A program made the position numbers and the translations under genes. The notes below the pieces were generated by a model. The model had not been told where the DNA came from. It ran no database searches and saw only the letters and a list, made by a program, of their open reading frames with translations. From Janthinobacterium sp. 1_2014MBL_MicDiv (lineage in GTDB: Bacteria > Pseudomonadota > Gammaproteobacteria > Burkholderiales > Burkholderiaceae_D), in the NCBI RefSeq assembly GCF_001865675.1, contig NZ_CP011319.1:4402001-4466000 (forward strand): 64,000 bases of DNA, written 5' to 3'. Shown here piece after piece: positions 1 through 7,391 of the stretch. How positions within the stretch are numbered: the stretch's first letter is position 1; every line of letters begins with the position of its first letter.

Positions 1-584
1 CGCTCGCTCACGATGCCGTCGAACGGCGCGCGCACGAGCGTGCGCTGCAGCTGCTGGCGGGCCTGGGCGGCGCGGCTCTTCGCGGCCGACAGGTCGCTCT
101 GCGCATTGTTGCGGCGGATTTCCGCGTCTTCCAGCGCCTGCGTCGACGTCATGCCCGAGGCGCGCAGGGTCTTCATGCGCTGGAACATGCGTTCGGACTG
201 CTCCAGCACCTGGCTCGAGGCGCGGCTCGCTTCCTCGGCCGAATTGAGGCTGTCGCGGATGGCCGTTTCATCCAGGCGCACCAGCACGTCGCCGCGCTTC
301 ACGGCTTCGCCATTTTCCTTCATGACCTGGATCACCACGGCCGACACTTCGGCGCGCAGGTCGGCATTGCGCTCTGGCTGCACGGAACCGGTGATCACGG
401 GCCCCGATGCCAGCGCATTGCTCTGGATGGTCAACATGTCTTCCGGGGAAATCAGCAAATTGACGGCGGCGCTGGCCTGTTCCTTGCCGTCCTTGCCAAC
501 GCCCTTGCCAGGATCTTTGGATTCTTTGCCACAGGCGGTCAGGGCAGAAGCGATTGCCAGAACAAACAGGGTTTTGCGCAACAT
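1..584 (-). CDS. RND efflux periplasmic adaptor lipoprotein (3' part outside window)
   Basis: Periplasmic adaptor (AcrA/HlyD type) that would join an inner-membrane efflux pump to an outer-membrane channel. The start is the ATG at 584, preceded by a GGAG ribosome site. Residues 1-18 form a lipoprotein signal with lipobox LTAC (Cys18). A biotinyl-lipoyl-like strand follows (VKRGDVLVRLDE), then the helical hairpin (residues about 105-175), and the second lipoyl half begins (LVRAPFDGIVSER) before the frame runs off the window. Only about 194 residues are visible, against roughly 350-400 for the family. The pump partner would lie to the left, outside the window. The family call is secure; the substrate is unknown. 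Confidence 0.9.
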   Translation of the reverse strand, partial: MLRKTLFVLAIASALTACGKESKDPGKGVGKDGKEQASAAVNLLISPEDMLTIQSNALASGPVITGSVQPERNADLRAEVSAVVIQVMKENGEAVKRGDVLVRLDETAIRDSLNSAEEASRASSQVLEQSERMFQRMKTLRASGMTSTQALEDAEIRRNNAQSDLSAAKSRAAQARQQLQRTLVRAPFDGIVSE

Positions 585-778
585 GGGTAATTCTCCGGAT
601 AGATAGCACCGTTACCGTACCGGCAGCCCGGATAGGGCGGCAGGCGATAGCAGGCATTTATTTTTATTAAAACCACAAGCGCCAAAGTATCCATGAGCGT
701 GTCTGGGCATGTCAATCGGCGGTTTCCTGTAATGCTTTAATCTATGGATGAAACGTAGTTTTTACGCCCTGAAACGCA

Positions 779-802
779 AAACCCCGCCTTGAAGCGGGGT
801 TT
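779..802 (-). terminator. Intrinsic terminator after the DUF212 gene
   Basis: Nine-base arms AAACCCCGC and GCGGGGTTT enclose a six-base loop (788-793). It lies about 40 bases beyond the stop of the 844-1269 minus-strand gene. The AAA/TTT ends of the stem make it usable in both directions. Confidence 0.7.
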
Positions 803-843
803 CATGTCGATAGGCGGCGATGCTGCGCCGCTCTAAAAAGATG

Positions 844-1269
844 TTATTTGGCAAATACGGCATTGATCAGGAAACCGATCGCCACGCCCGTGCACAGGCC
901 GCCGGCAATTTCCACCAGCGTATGGCCCATGCGCTCGCGCAAGGTCTTGTGTGCGGCGCTGGCCGCTTCCCCGGCCAGGCGGTTGATGGCCGCCGCCTGC
1001 TTGCCCACGTGCTGGCGCAGGCTGTTGGCGTCGATGATGACGATGAAGGCCAGGGTGACGGCCACGCCGAAGGCCGGATGGCCTATGCCTTCGCGCAAGG
1101 CGATCAGGGTCGCCATGCTGGAAACGACGGCGCTATGGTTGCTGGGAAAGCCGCCATTGCCGACCAGGCCGAATGCCCACTGCCGGGTACGGGCGCTGTT
1201 GATCAGGAATTTGATCGGTCCCACCAGGATCCAGGTGATCAGGGGCGTGACGAGGTAAGCGATATCCAC
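844..1269 (-). CDS. Divergent PAP2 family membrane protein (DUF212, YuiD-like)
   Basis: Small integral membrane protein of 141 residues, the usual length for the divergent PAP2 (acid phosphatase/vanadium haloperoxidase-related) family. The phosphatase-like motif GFPSNHSA is at residues 40-47 and a second polar patch, D80 with R85 and H87, lies in the next hydrophobic segment. Three to four membrane segments can be seen. The start is GTG at 1269, with AAGGA about seven bases upstream. The family has no firmly established substrate; a lipid or isoprenoid phosphate is a guess from the PAP2 relationship. It is monocistronic and ends at a clear terminator. Confidence 0.85.
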   Translation of the reverse strand: MDIAYLVTPLITWILVGPIKFLINSARTRQWAFGLVGNGGFPSNHSAVVSSMATLIALREGIGHPAFGVAVTLAFIVIIDANSLRQHVGKQAAAINRLAGEAASAAHKTLRERMGHTLVEIAGGLCTGVAIGFLINAVFAK

Positions 1270-1516
1270 GGGGTATTCCTTCTTATATGTCTAAAAGTAT
1301 GTCAGGGGCTGCGGTGGCCAAAAGGGGCGCGCCGCAATTATCGCAGATCAACCGCGCCAGCAGAACTGTCTGTCCACGGCCTATAAAAACGCCGCCAGCG
1401 GCGGTGATAATATAAAATCATGGCATATACAACAATTGACGTATATCAACACTGGCAGTGGCGCGCAGCGCGGCGCTGATAATCAAACGTCTTTCCACAC
1501 TTGCAACGGGGTCTCC

Positions 1517-2602
1517 ATGCGGCATTTCAGAATCTCTTTTTTAGTTACCTTCATCCTGATGGCGGTGGCCGGCTGGTGGGGCTACAGCCACGGCGGCGTG
1601 CCAGGCATGATCCAGGCCCTGTGGATCACGGGCGTGCTGGGCATCATGGAAGTGTCGCTGTCCTTCGACAATGCGGTGGTGAATGCCTCGGTCTTGCGCC
1701 ACTGGAATGAGTTCTGGCAAAAACTGTTCTTGACCGTGGGTATCCTCGTCGCCGTCTTCGGCATGCGGTTGCTGTTCCCGCTGGTCATCGTTTCCGTCGC
1801 CACGGGCCTGGGCCTGGTCGACGTGTGGACCATGGCCACCACCACGCCGGAAGTGTATGCCAAGCACCTGACGGACAACCATGCCCAGGTGGCGGCCTTC
1901 GGCGGCGCCTTCCTGCTGCTGGTATTCCTGAATTTCATGTTCGACGATGAAAAGGAATTGCACTGGCTGGGCTGGGCCGAGGAAAAAGTCAACGCGCTGG
2001 GCACCGAAAGCCTGGCCGTGCTCATCACCATGGGTGCCGTGGCCGCCTGCGTGGCCATGGGCCCCGTCGATGAAAAATACAGCGTGCTCGCTTCGGGCAT
2101 CGTCGGCATCGCCGTCTACATCGGCGTGAACTGGATCAGCGGCTTGCTGGAAGAAGGCGAGCCGGACCTGCAGGACGACGATGAAGAGGCAGGCGCAGCG
2201 CCCGCGAAAAACGGCAATGGCGAGCTGGTAAAAACAGTGGCGCGCGGCAGCATCGGCGGCTTCCTCTACCTGGAAGTGCTGGATGCCTCGTTCAGCTTTG
2301 ACGGCGTGATCGGCGCCTTTGCCATCACCAACGACGTCGTCATCATCATGCTGGGCCTGGCCATCGGCGCCATGTTCGTGCGCTCGATGACGGTTTTCCT
2401 CGTGCACAAGGGCACCCTGGACGAATTCGTCTACCTCGAGCACGGCGCCCATTATGCGATCGGCATCCTGGCCTTGATCATGCTGGCATCCGTCAAGTAC
2501 CATATTCCCGAGTGGTTCACGGGCCTGTCCGGCGTGGCCTTCATCCTGGTCTCGCTGTGGTCGTCGCTGCGCTATCGCAAGCGGCACGCGGCACAAGCTT
2601 GA
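1517..2602 (+). CDS. DUF475 TerC-like integral membrane protein
   Basis: Polytopic inner-membrane protein of 361 residues. Two internally related signatures, E-x3-LSFDNAVVNA near residue 50 and D-A-SFSFDGVIGAFAIT near residue 255, mimic the paired acidic motifs of TerC-family metal transporters and suggest an inverted-repeat fold. A charged, Asp/Glu-rich cytoplasmic loop lies at about residues 211-225. I chose the ATG at 1517 over an in-frame ATG at 1436 because hydrophobic sequence begins there and GGGG precedes it. It opens the Ter locus and is followed by terD. A role in metal-ion handling under stress is inferred from TerC similarity; no substrate can be named. Confidence 0.85.
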   Translation: MRHFRISFLVTFILMAVAGWWGYSHGGVPGMIQALWITGVLGIMEVSLSFDNAVVNASVLRHWNEFWQKLFLTVGILVAVFGMRLLFPLVIVSVATGLGLVDVWTMATTTPEVYAKHLTDNHAQVAAFGGAFLLLVFLNFMFDDEKELHWLGWAEEKVNALGTESLAVLITMGAVAACVAMGPVDEKYSVLASGIVGIAVYIGVNWISGLLEEGEPDLQDDDEEAGAAPAKNGNGELVKTVARGSIGGFLYLEVLDASFSFDGVIGAFAITNDVVIIMLGLAIGAMFVRSMTVFLVHKGTLDEFVYLEHGAHYAIGILALIMLASVKYHIPEWFTGLSGVAFILVSLWSSLRYRKRHAAQA

Positions 2603-2681
2603 AATCGGGGGTTTCGCCCCCAATTGAGAGAGTAATGGCACGAGCGCCCTGGCGCGCTCATGCCATGAAGGCTGGATTAAC

Positions 2682-2801
2682 AACGCCTTGCAAGACCGTA
2701 GCGAGCGGAAGGAAGTTGTGGTCGGGAAGCGCAACTGTACGAAGGCACAGTGAGCATCGCCGGCCGCAAATTACGACGCGCAGCAGGTTTTGACAGGCGT
2801 T
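2682..2801 (+). ncRNA. Structured leader element, copy A (before terD)
   Basis: First of three copies of an unassigned structured element; the others are at 4264-4383 and, on the minus strand, 27559-27691. The closing stem starts AACGCC and ends GGCGTT, and continues inward as CAAGACC with GGTTTTG. Inside are conserved blocks GCGAGCGGAAG, GAAGCGCAA, GAGCATCGC and ACGACGCGCAGCA, a stem GTGGTCGG with CCGGCCGC, and an apical CTGT/ACAG hairpin. It ends 29 bases before the terD start, just upstream of the AAAGGAG ribosome site. I do not recognise the class; it lacks the GGGGAGUAG signature of the manganese yybP-ykoY riboswitch. Confidence 0.75.
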
Positions 2802-2830
2802 CTAAGTTTAATTACTAAAAGGAGCACCAC

Positions 2831-3406
2831 ATGGCAATCAGTTTGCAAAAAGGCGGCAACGTCAACCTGAGCAAGGAAGCACCGAACCTGAAGAAGATCA
2901 TCGTCGGCCTCGGCTGGGATCCTCGTTCGACAGACGGCGCCACCTTCGACCTTGACGGCAGCGCTTTCCTTCTGAAAAACGACGGCAAAGTCCGTGGCGA
3001 CTCTGACTTTATCTTCTACAACAACCTGAAGTCGACCGACGGTTCCGTCGTCCACACGGGCGACAACACGACCGGCGAAGGCGAAGGCGACGATGAGCGC
3101 ATCGAAATCGACCTGACCCGCGTGCCGGCCGACATCGACCGCATCAGCATCACCGTGACGATTCACGACGCCGACGCGCGCCGCCAGAACTTCGGCATGG
3201 TATCGAAAGCCTTCATCCGCTGCCTGAACGCGGAAGGCGAGAAGGAAATCGCCCGCTACGACCTGTCCGAAGACAGCTCGACGGAAACGGCGATGATCTT
3301 TGGCGAAATCTACCGCTACAACGGCGAATGGAAGTTCAAGGCCATCGGCCAGGGCTTCAACGGCGGCCTCGGCCCCCTCGCCCGCTCGTTCGGCGTGAAC
3401 GCCTAA
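2831..3406 (+). CDS. terD: TerD family stress protein
   Basis: Cytoplasmic calcium-binding TerD-domain protein of 191 residues, the standard single-domain length. Acidic clusters expected to bind calcium are visible: DLDGS at residues 40-44 and EGDDERIEIDL at about 85-95. The family C-terminal block GEIYRYNGEWKFKAIGQGF is intact. The start has a strong AAAGGAG site. TerD proteins belong to tellurite, phage and colicin resistance and general stress loci; the exact biochemical job is not settled. It stands between a DUF475 gene and an AIM24-type gene, with structured element A in its leader, so expression is probably controlled at the RNA level. The call is very secure. Confidence 0.95.
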   Translation: MAISLQKGGNVNLSKEAPNLKKIIVGLGWDPRSTDGATFDLDGSAFLLKNDGKVRGDSDFIFYNNLKSTDGSVVHTGDNTTGEGEGDDERIEIDLTRVPADIDRISITVTIHDADARRQNFGMVSKAFIRCLNAEGEKEIARYDLSEDSSTETAMIFGEIYRYNGEWKFKAIGQGFNGGLGPLARSFGVNA

Positions 3407-3420
3407 GATTCACGCTCGTA

Positions 3421-3464
3421 AAACCGGCTGCGCCGCTCGCCTTCGGGCTCGCGCGCGACGGTTT
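3421..3464 (+). terminator. Hairpin downstream of terD
   Basis: AAACCG (3421-3426) pairs with CGGTTT (3459-3464) around an inner GCC-TTCG-GGC hairpin with a stable UUCG loop; T bases follow. It starts 15 bases after the terD stop. Probable terminator or mRNA-stabilising 3' structure. Confidence 0.5.
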
Positions 3465-3499
3465 TCCGCGGTGACTTGGGTTAATGTCATATCATTACT

Positions 3500-3530
3500 G
3501 CCGCCTGCACAGTTCAGGCGGCTTTTTTTT
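3500..3530 (+). terminator. Intrinsic terminator abutting the next gene's ribosome site
   Basis: Perfect arms GCCGCCTG (3500-3507) and CAGGCGGC (3515-3522) with a seven-base loop and eight T. The ribosome site GGAG of the next gene begins at 3531, directly after the T tract, so the terminator sits inside that gene's leader. Confidence 0.85.
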
Positions 3531-3540
3531 GGAGATTACC

Positions 3541-4257
3541 ATGCCAGTATTTAGTGTCACCGGCGACGTCGATCCATTCCTCCACGTCAGCATGAAACAG
3601 GGCGAAACCATCTATTGCGAATCCGATGCGATGGTGATGATGGAAACGGCGCTGGACTTGAAGGGCAAGATGACGGGTGGCCTGGGCAGCGCCATCATGC
3701 GCCGCTTCGCGAATGGTGAATCGTTCTTCCAGCAGCATATCGAAGCGGTGCGCGGCAGCGGCGATTGCCTGCTGTCGCCCACCCTGCCCGGCGCCATCGA
3801 AGTGGTCGACGTCGGTGCGCGCCAGTACCTGCTCAATGACGGCGCCTTTGTCGCGGCCACTTCGGGCACGGAAATGAAGGTGCGCACTCAGAGTCTGGGC
3901 AACGCATTGTTCGCCCAGTCCGGCGGCTTCTTCGTCATGGAAACGGCCGGCACGGGCCAGGTGGTGGTGTCGGGCTTCGGCTCCATGTTCCAGCTCGACG
4001 TCGAGCCGGGCAAGGATGTCGTGATCGACAATTCCCACGTCGTGTGCTGGGACAATAGCCTGAAATACGAGATTTCCGTGACCACGGGCGGCGGTTCGGG
4101 CGGTGGCGGCATCGGCGGCTTCCTCGGCAATATCGTCAACAGCGTGACCAGCGGCGAAGGCATCGTGCTGCGCTTTTCCGGCTCCGGCAAGGTCTTCATC
4201 TGCTCGCGCAACCGCGACGCGTTCTTAAAATGGACAGCCTCCGGCAAGGCTGGCTGA
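3541..4257 (+). CDS. TIGR00266 / AIM24 family protein
   Basis: Protein of 238 residues from the AIM24-like (TIGR00266) family, common next to Ter genes. Visible hallmarks are a beta-rich body, the stretch GSGDCLLSPTLPGAIE near residue 77 and the Gly-rich loop TTGGGSGGGGIGGFLGN near residue 183, followed by a C-terminal strand containing GSGKVFICSRN. No signal peptide or membrane segment is present. I chose the ATG at 3541 because GGAG precedes it; an in-frame ATG at 3487 would translate the terminator stem and is unlikely. Function is unknown; the family is linked to stress and membrane integrity only by context. A full terminator lies immediately upstream, so expression may depend on read-through. 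Confidence 0.9.
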   Translation: MPVFSVTGDVDPFLHVSMKQGETIYCESDAMVMMETALDLKGKMTGGLGSAIMRRFANGESFFQQHIEAVRGSGDCLLSPTLPGAIEVVDVGARQYLLNDGAFVAATSGTEMKVRTQSLGNALFAQSGGFFVMETAGTGQVVVSGFGSMFQLDVEPGKDVVIDNSHVVCWDNSLKYEISVTTGGGSGGGGIGGFLGNIVNSVTSGEGIVLRFSGSGKVFICSRNRDAFLKWTASGKAG

Positions 4258-4263
4258 TCCTCA

Positions 4264-4383
4264 AACGCCCGCCAGAACCGTCGCCAGCGGAAGGGGACGT
4301 GGCCGAGAAGCGCAGCTGTGTGTATGCACAGTAAGCATCGCAGGCCGCGTCCACGACGCGCAGCAGGTTCGGGCTGGCGTTTT
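4264..4383 (+). ncRNA. Structured leader element, copy B (before ATP-grasp operon)
   Basis: Second copy of the element at 2682-2801. The closing stem AAACGCC/GGCGTTT continues inward as GCC and AACC with GGTT and GGC, so pairing is kept while the sequence differs from copy A. The GTCGCCAGCGGAAG, AGAAGCGCAG, AAGCATCGC and ACGACGCGCAGCA blocks are conserved; the apical hairpin is GCTGTG/CACAGT. It begins six bases after the AIM24 gene stop and is followed by a terminator-like hairpin at 4419-4440 before the ATP-grasp start. This arrangement resembles a transcription-attenuating riboswitch with its expression platform. Confidence 0.75.
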
Positions 4384-4418
4384 TCTAAGGCCAGGTTAAG
4401 TCTGGTCAATTAGAATCC

Positions 4419-4454
4419 CCGCGCGCGCACCTGCGCGCGGCTTTCCCTTTCTTT
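4419..4454 (+). terminator. Terminator-like hairpin in the leader of the Ter biosynthetic operon
   Basis: CCGCGCGC and GCGCGCGG form a perfect eight-base stem with a six-base loop, followed by a T-rich run (CTTTCCCTTTCTTT). It lies between structured element B and the ATP-grasp ATG at 4470, so it probably controls read-through into the operon. A small hairpin, CCAG/CTGG at about 4391-4405, lies between the two. Confidence 0.6.
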
Positions 4455-4469
4455 ACCCGGTCCCCGTAC

Positions 4470-5507
4470 ATGCAAAGAGTCTGGTTCAACAAAACATTTT
4501 CCTCGGTCGGCACGGCCATGCGCCTGATCCGTGAGGCGGACAGCGCCGCCACCGGCGGCAAGCCCCGCTACCACATCGTGTGCAGCAATACGAACGCGCA
4601 TGCGGCGGCCTTTTTGTCGGCCCACGAATACGCGGTCGAGCCATCGGGCCTGACAGGCCATAACTATGTGGAATGGTGCCTGGAATTCTGCCGCGAGCGG
4701 GGCATCACGATATTCTGGCCCGGCAAGGAAGCGGGCCTGATCGGCAGCGCCAGCGCGCGCTTTGCCGCCATCGGCACGCGCGTGCTCAGCGTGGCCAGCG
4801 AAGAGACGCTGACCCTGATGCATGACAAGGCGCGCTTCTGCGACGGCCTCGACCTGCCCATGGCGCGTCCGGCCGACTACCGCGCCGTGACCAGCATCGA
4901 GGAATACGACGCCGCCTACGCCGAACTGCGCCCGCTGCACCGCAAGCTGTGCATCAAGCCGTCCGAATCCGTGTATGCCCTGGGCTTTGCCATTCTCGAT
5001 GAAGAGCGCACCAGCGCCCAGCTGCTGCTGGCCGGCGCCGCCTACCAGATCAATGCGCAGGAATTGCGCGACGGCCTGGCGCAGATGGGCACTTTCAAGA
5101 CCCTGCTGCTGATGGAATACCTCGATGGCCACGAATACAGCGCCGACTGCGTCGCCGACCAGGGCGCCCTCGTGTGCGCCGTGCCGCGCAAGAAGCTGCA
5201 GGGCGGCGGCAGCGGCCAGCTGATCGAACTGCGCGCCGACCTGCTGGCGGCCTGCGAAAAACTGGCGCGCGACTACCGCCTGAACGGCGTGTTCAACATC
5301 CAGTTCCGCGAAGGCGCCAACGGCCTGGCGCTGCTGGAAATCAACCCGCGCATGTCGGGCGGCATCGGCATGGCGTGCGCGGCCGGTCCGAACCTGCCCT
5401 ACCTGGCGCTGGCCGGTTTCGACCAGGGCTACGACAAGCTCGCCGTGCCGGCCATACGCGAAGGCATGCGCGTGGGCGAATCCGCCTACGCCGTGGAGCT
5501 GCCATGA
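4470..5507 (+). CDS. ATP-grasp ligase of the Ter metabolite operon
   Basis: Cytoplasmic enzyme of 345 residues expected to form an acid-amine bond with ATP. ATP-grasp features are KLCIKPSES near residue 165, MEYLDGHEYSADC near 217 with its acidic sheet, and the metal-binding LLEINPRMSGG near 290. The N-terminal part is a Rossmann-like pre-ATP-grasp domain. This group of ATP-grasp proteins occurs with phosphoribosyltransferases and a HAD phosphatase in Ter loci, where comparative genomics proposed synthesis of a nucleoside-like compound; the substrates are not known. It is the first gene of a run of overlapping genes and sits behind structured element B. Its stop overlaps the next start by ATGA. 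Confidence 0.85.
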   Translation: MQRVWFNKTFSSVGTAMRLIREADSAATGGKPRYHIVCSNTNAHAAAFLSAHEYAVEPSGLTGHNYVEWCLEFCRERGITIFWPGKEAGLIGSASARFAAIGTRVLSVASEETLTLMHDKARFCDGLDLPMARPADYRAVTSIEEYDAAYAELRPLHRKLCIKPSESVYALGFAILDEERTSAQLLLAGAAYQINAQELRDGLAQMGTFKTLLLMEYLDGHEYSADCVADQGALVCAVPRKKLQGGGSGQLIELRADLLAACEKLARDYRLNGVFNIQFREGANGLALLEINPRMSGGIGMACAAGPNLPYLALAGFDQGYDKLAVPAIREGMRVGESAYAVELP

Positions 5508-6661
5508 ACATCGTCAAGCAGCAGATGCCGACGGGCGAACTGACCCTCAAGGTGGACGAGGCGCGCTTTCCTCTGGACTGGCTGATCGGCTTTGCCGCGC
5601 GCGCCAACGCCAAGCGCGGTTTTTTGTTCCTCTCCAAGGTGCTGGGCAAGCACTGGCCCGTCACGCCGCGCGCCATGGAAGCCATCCACGACGACCTGGC
5701 CGCGCAGATTCCCCCCAGCCTGCCCGGCCCCGTGGTCTTCATCGCCATGGCGGAGACGGCCGTCGGCCTGGGCCAGGGCGTGTTCGAGGCGTGGCTGCGC
5801 GCCAACCCGGACGGCAAGGCCTTGTTCCTGCACAGTTCGCGCTACCGCGTCGGCAGCGTGCCCTTCTTCGAATTCGAGGAATCGCACAGCCACGCGCCGC
5901 GCCAGTTCCTGCACCTGTCGGATGCGGCCAGCGCGCTGTTTTCCACCGCGCGCAGCCTGGTGCTGATCGACGATGAAGCGTCGACCGGCAATACCTTCGC
6001 CAACCTGGTGCAAGTGTGCCGCGCGCGCTATCCGCAGCTGGAAAAGCTGCACCTGGGCGTGATCACCAATTTCATGGGCCAGGCCGCCAACGCGGGCCTG
6101 AGCCAGCGCTTCGGCCTGCCCACCAGCATCGGCGCGGCGCTCTCCGGCCAGTACGCCTTCCAGGCCGGCGCGGCACCGGCGCCCGTGGCGGGCAGCGCGC
6201 AACGCTTCGAGGCGAACGAGGAACGCGGCGCCAGCCCGGCGTTCGGCCGCATCGGCGTGGGCCGCGCCCTGACGCCGCCGCAAGGCCTGGCGGTGCAGCT
6301 GGCGCAGGAAATCGGCGCCGGCGATTCCGTGCTGGTGCTGGGCACGGGCGAATTCATGCACCCGTCCTTCCTGCTGGCGCGCGAACTGGAAACCCTGGGC
6401 AAGAGCGTGGTGGTGCAGTCGACCACGCGTTCGCCCATCCTGTCATGGGGTTCCGTCGGGCATATCGTCTGCTGCGACGACAATTACGGCGAAGGCATCG
6501 CCAACTACCTGTACAACGTGGCGCCTGGCCAGTACCAGCACGTCTTCATCTGCCATGAAACCCCGGCCAGTCCGGCCCTCATGCAACTCGCCGGCCAGTT
6601 GAACGGCCGCCTGTTCCACTTTCAGTCAGAGACCAAAATTGAAGAAATTCCTGTTTGTTGA
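5504..6661 (+). CDS. Phosphoribosyltransferase with C-terminal TRSP domain
   Basis: Cytoplasmic protein of 385 residues. The PRPP-binding loop LVLIDDEASTGNTF (residues about 152-165) identifies an N-terminal phosphoribosyltransferase of the Ter-associated PRTase_2 type. The C-terminal half (about 250-385), with VLGTGEFMHPSFLLARELE and CCDDNYGEGIANYLY, matches the TRSP domain usually fused to it. It probably attaches or removes a phosphoribosyl group in the predicted nucleoside-like pathway; the base or acceptor is unknown. The ATG at 5504 overlaps the ATP-grasp stop. An upstream extension of the frame to 5174 has no support, since it lies inside the ATP-grasp gene. Confidence 0.85.
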   Translation: MNIVKQQMPTGELTLKVDEARFPLDWLIGFAARANAKRGFLFLSKVLGKHWPVTPRAMEAIHDDLAAQIPPSLPGPVVFIAMAETAVGLGQGVFEAWLRANPDGKALFLHSSRYRVGSVPFFEFEESHSHAPRQFLHLSDAASALFSTARSLVLIDDEASTGNTFANLVQVCRARYPQLEKLHLGVITNFMGQAANAGLSQRFGLPTSIGAALSGQYAFQAGAAPAPVAGSAQRFEANEERGASPAFGRIGVGRALTPPQGLAVQLAQEIGAGDSVLVLGTGEFMHPSFLLARELETLGKSVVVQSTTRSPILSWGSVGHIVCCDDNYGEGIANYLYNVAPGQYQHVFICHETPASPALMQLAGQLNGRLFHFQSETKIEEIPVC

Positions 6662-7391
6662 CCTGGACGACACACTGTTCCAGACCCCGAAAAAATGCGT
6701 CGGCGAGACCGACCTGCAGCCGGCCGCCTATTTGAAAAATGGCGAGGCCTGCTCGTTTACGACGGCGCGCCAGCGTGCCTTCTTCGAATTCGCGCAAAGC
6801 GGCATGACCCTGATCCCCGCCACGGCCAGGAATGGCGACGCATTCCGCCGCGTCGACCTGCCGTTCACCAGCTACAGCGTGCTCGATTACGGCGGCATCG
6901 TGCTGCAGCCGGGCGGCGCGCTCGACGCGGGCTGGCTGGCGCTGATGCAGAACGACATGCAGACGGCGCTGCCCGGCCTGCGGGACGCCATGCGCATCAT
7001 CGACGACTTCCAGGTCAAGGCGGGCATGCCTTCGCGCGCGCGCCTGATCGAGGACTACGACACGCCGTTCTACGTCGTCGTCAAGGACCATGAGGCACGC
7101 GGCGAACGCCTGGCCGATATCGAGGAACAGGTGCTGCAGGACTGGATCGCGACGGAAGGCTCCGACTACTTCATCCACCGCAACGGCAACAACCTGGCCG
7201 TGCTGCCCAAGACCTTGAACAAGGCGCGCGCCGTGGCCTACCTGCGCGCGGAGCTGGAAGCCGAACATGGCCCCATCCTCAGCTTCGGCATGGGCGACAG
7301 CCGCTCGGACGCGCGCTTCATGGCGGCCTGCGACTATGCCATCGTCCCCAACGGCACGCAGCTGGCGGCGCTCACCGTGGCGGCCCTATGA
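6639..7391 (+). CDS. HAD family hydrolase of the Ter operon
   Basis: Haloacid-dehalogenase phosphatase of 250 residues. Motif I is FVDLDDTLF (D8 and D10), and motif IV is GMGDSRSD (D220 and D224). A cap domain lies between them, as in sugar- or nucleotide-phosphate phosphatases. It probably removes a phosphate from an intermediate of the nucleoside-like metabolite pathway. The start is TTG at 6639, which overlaps the previous gene by 23 bases; no ATG is better placed, since motif I begins within eight residues. The weak start and overlap suggest translational coupling and low output. The last bases overlap the next gene by ATGA. Confidence 0.85.
   Translation: MKKFLFVDLDDTLFQTPKKCVGETDLQPAAYLKNGEACSFTTARQRAFFEFAQSGMTLIPATARNGDAFRRVDLPFTSYSVLDYGGIVLQPGGALDAGWLALMQNDMQTALPGLRDAMRIIDDFQVKAGMPSRARLIEDYDTPFYVVVKDHEARGERLADIEEQVLQDWIATEGSDYFIHRNGNNLAVLPKTLNKARAVAYLRAELEAEHGPILSFGMGDSRSDARFMAACDYAIVPNGTQLAALTVAAL

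Noticed and set aside
1403..1420. Promoter GATAAT at 1406-1411 ahead of the DUF475 gene
   Set aside because: The -10 box is good, but no -35 box is found at 16-18 bases and the leader would be over 100 bases; not listed as a feature.
1541..2734. A 397-codon frame antisense to the DUF475 gene
   Set aside because: Its protein is His/Gln/Asp/Arg-rich with no domain, a common artefact opposite GC-rich membrane-protein genes.
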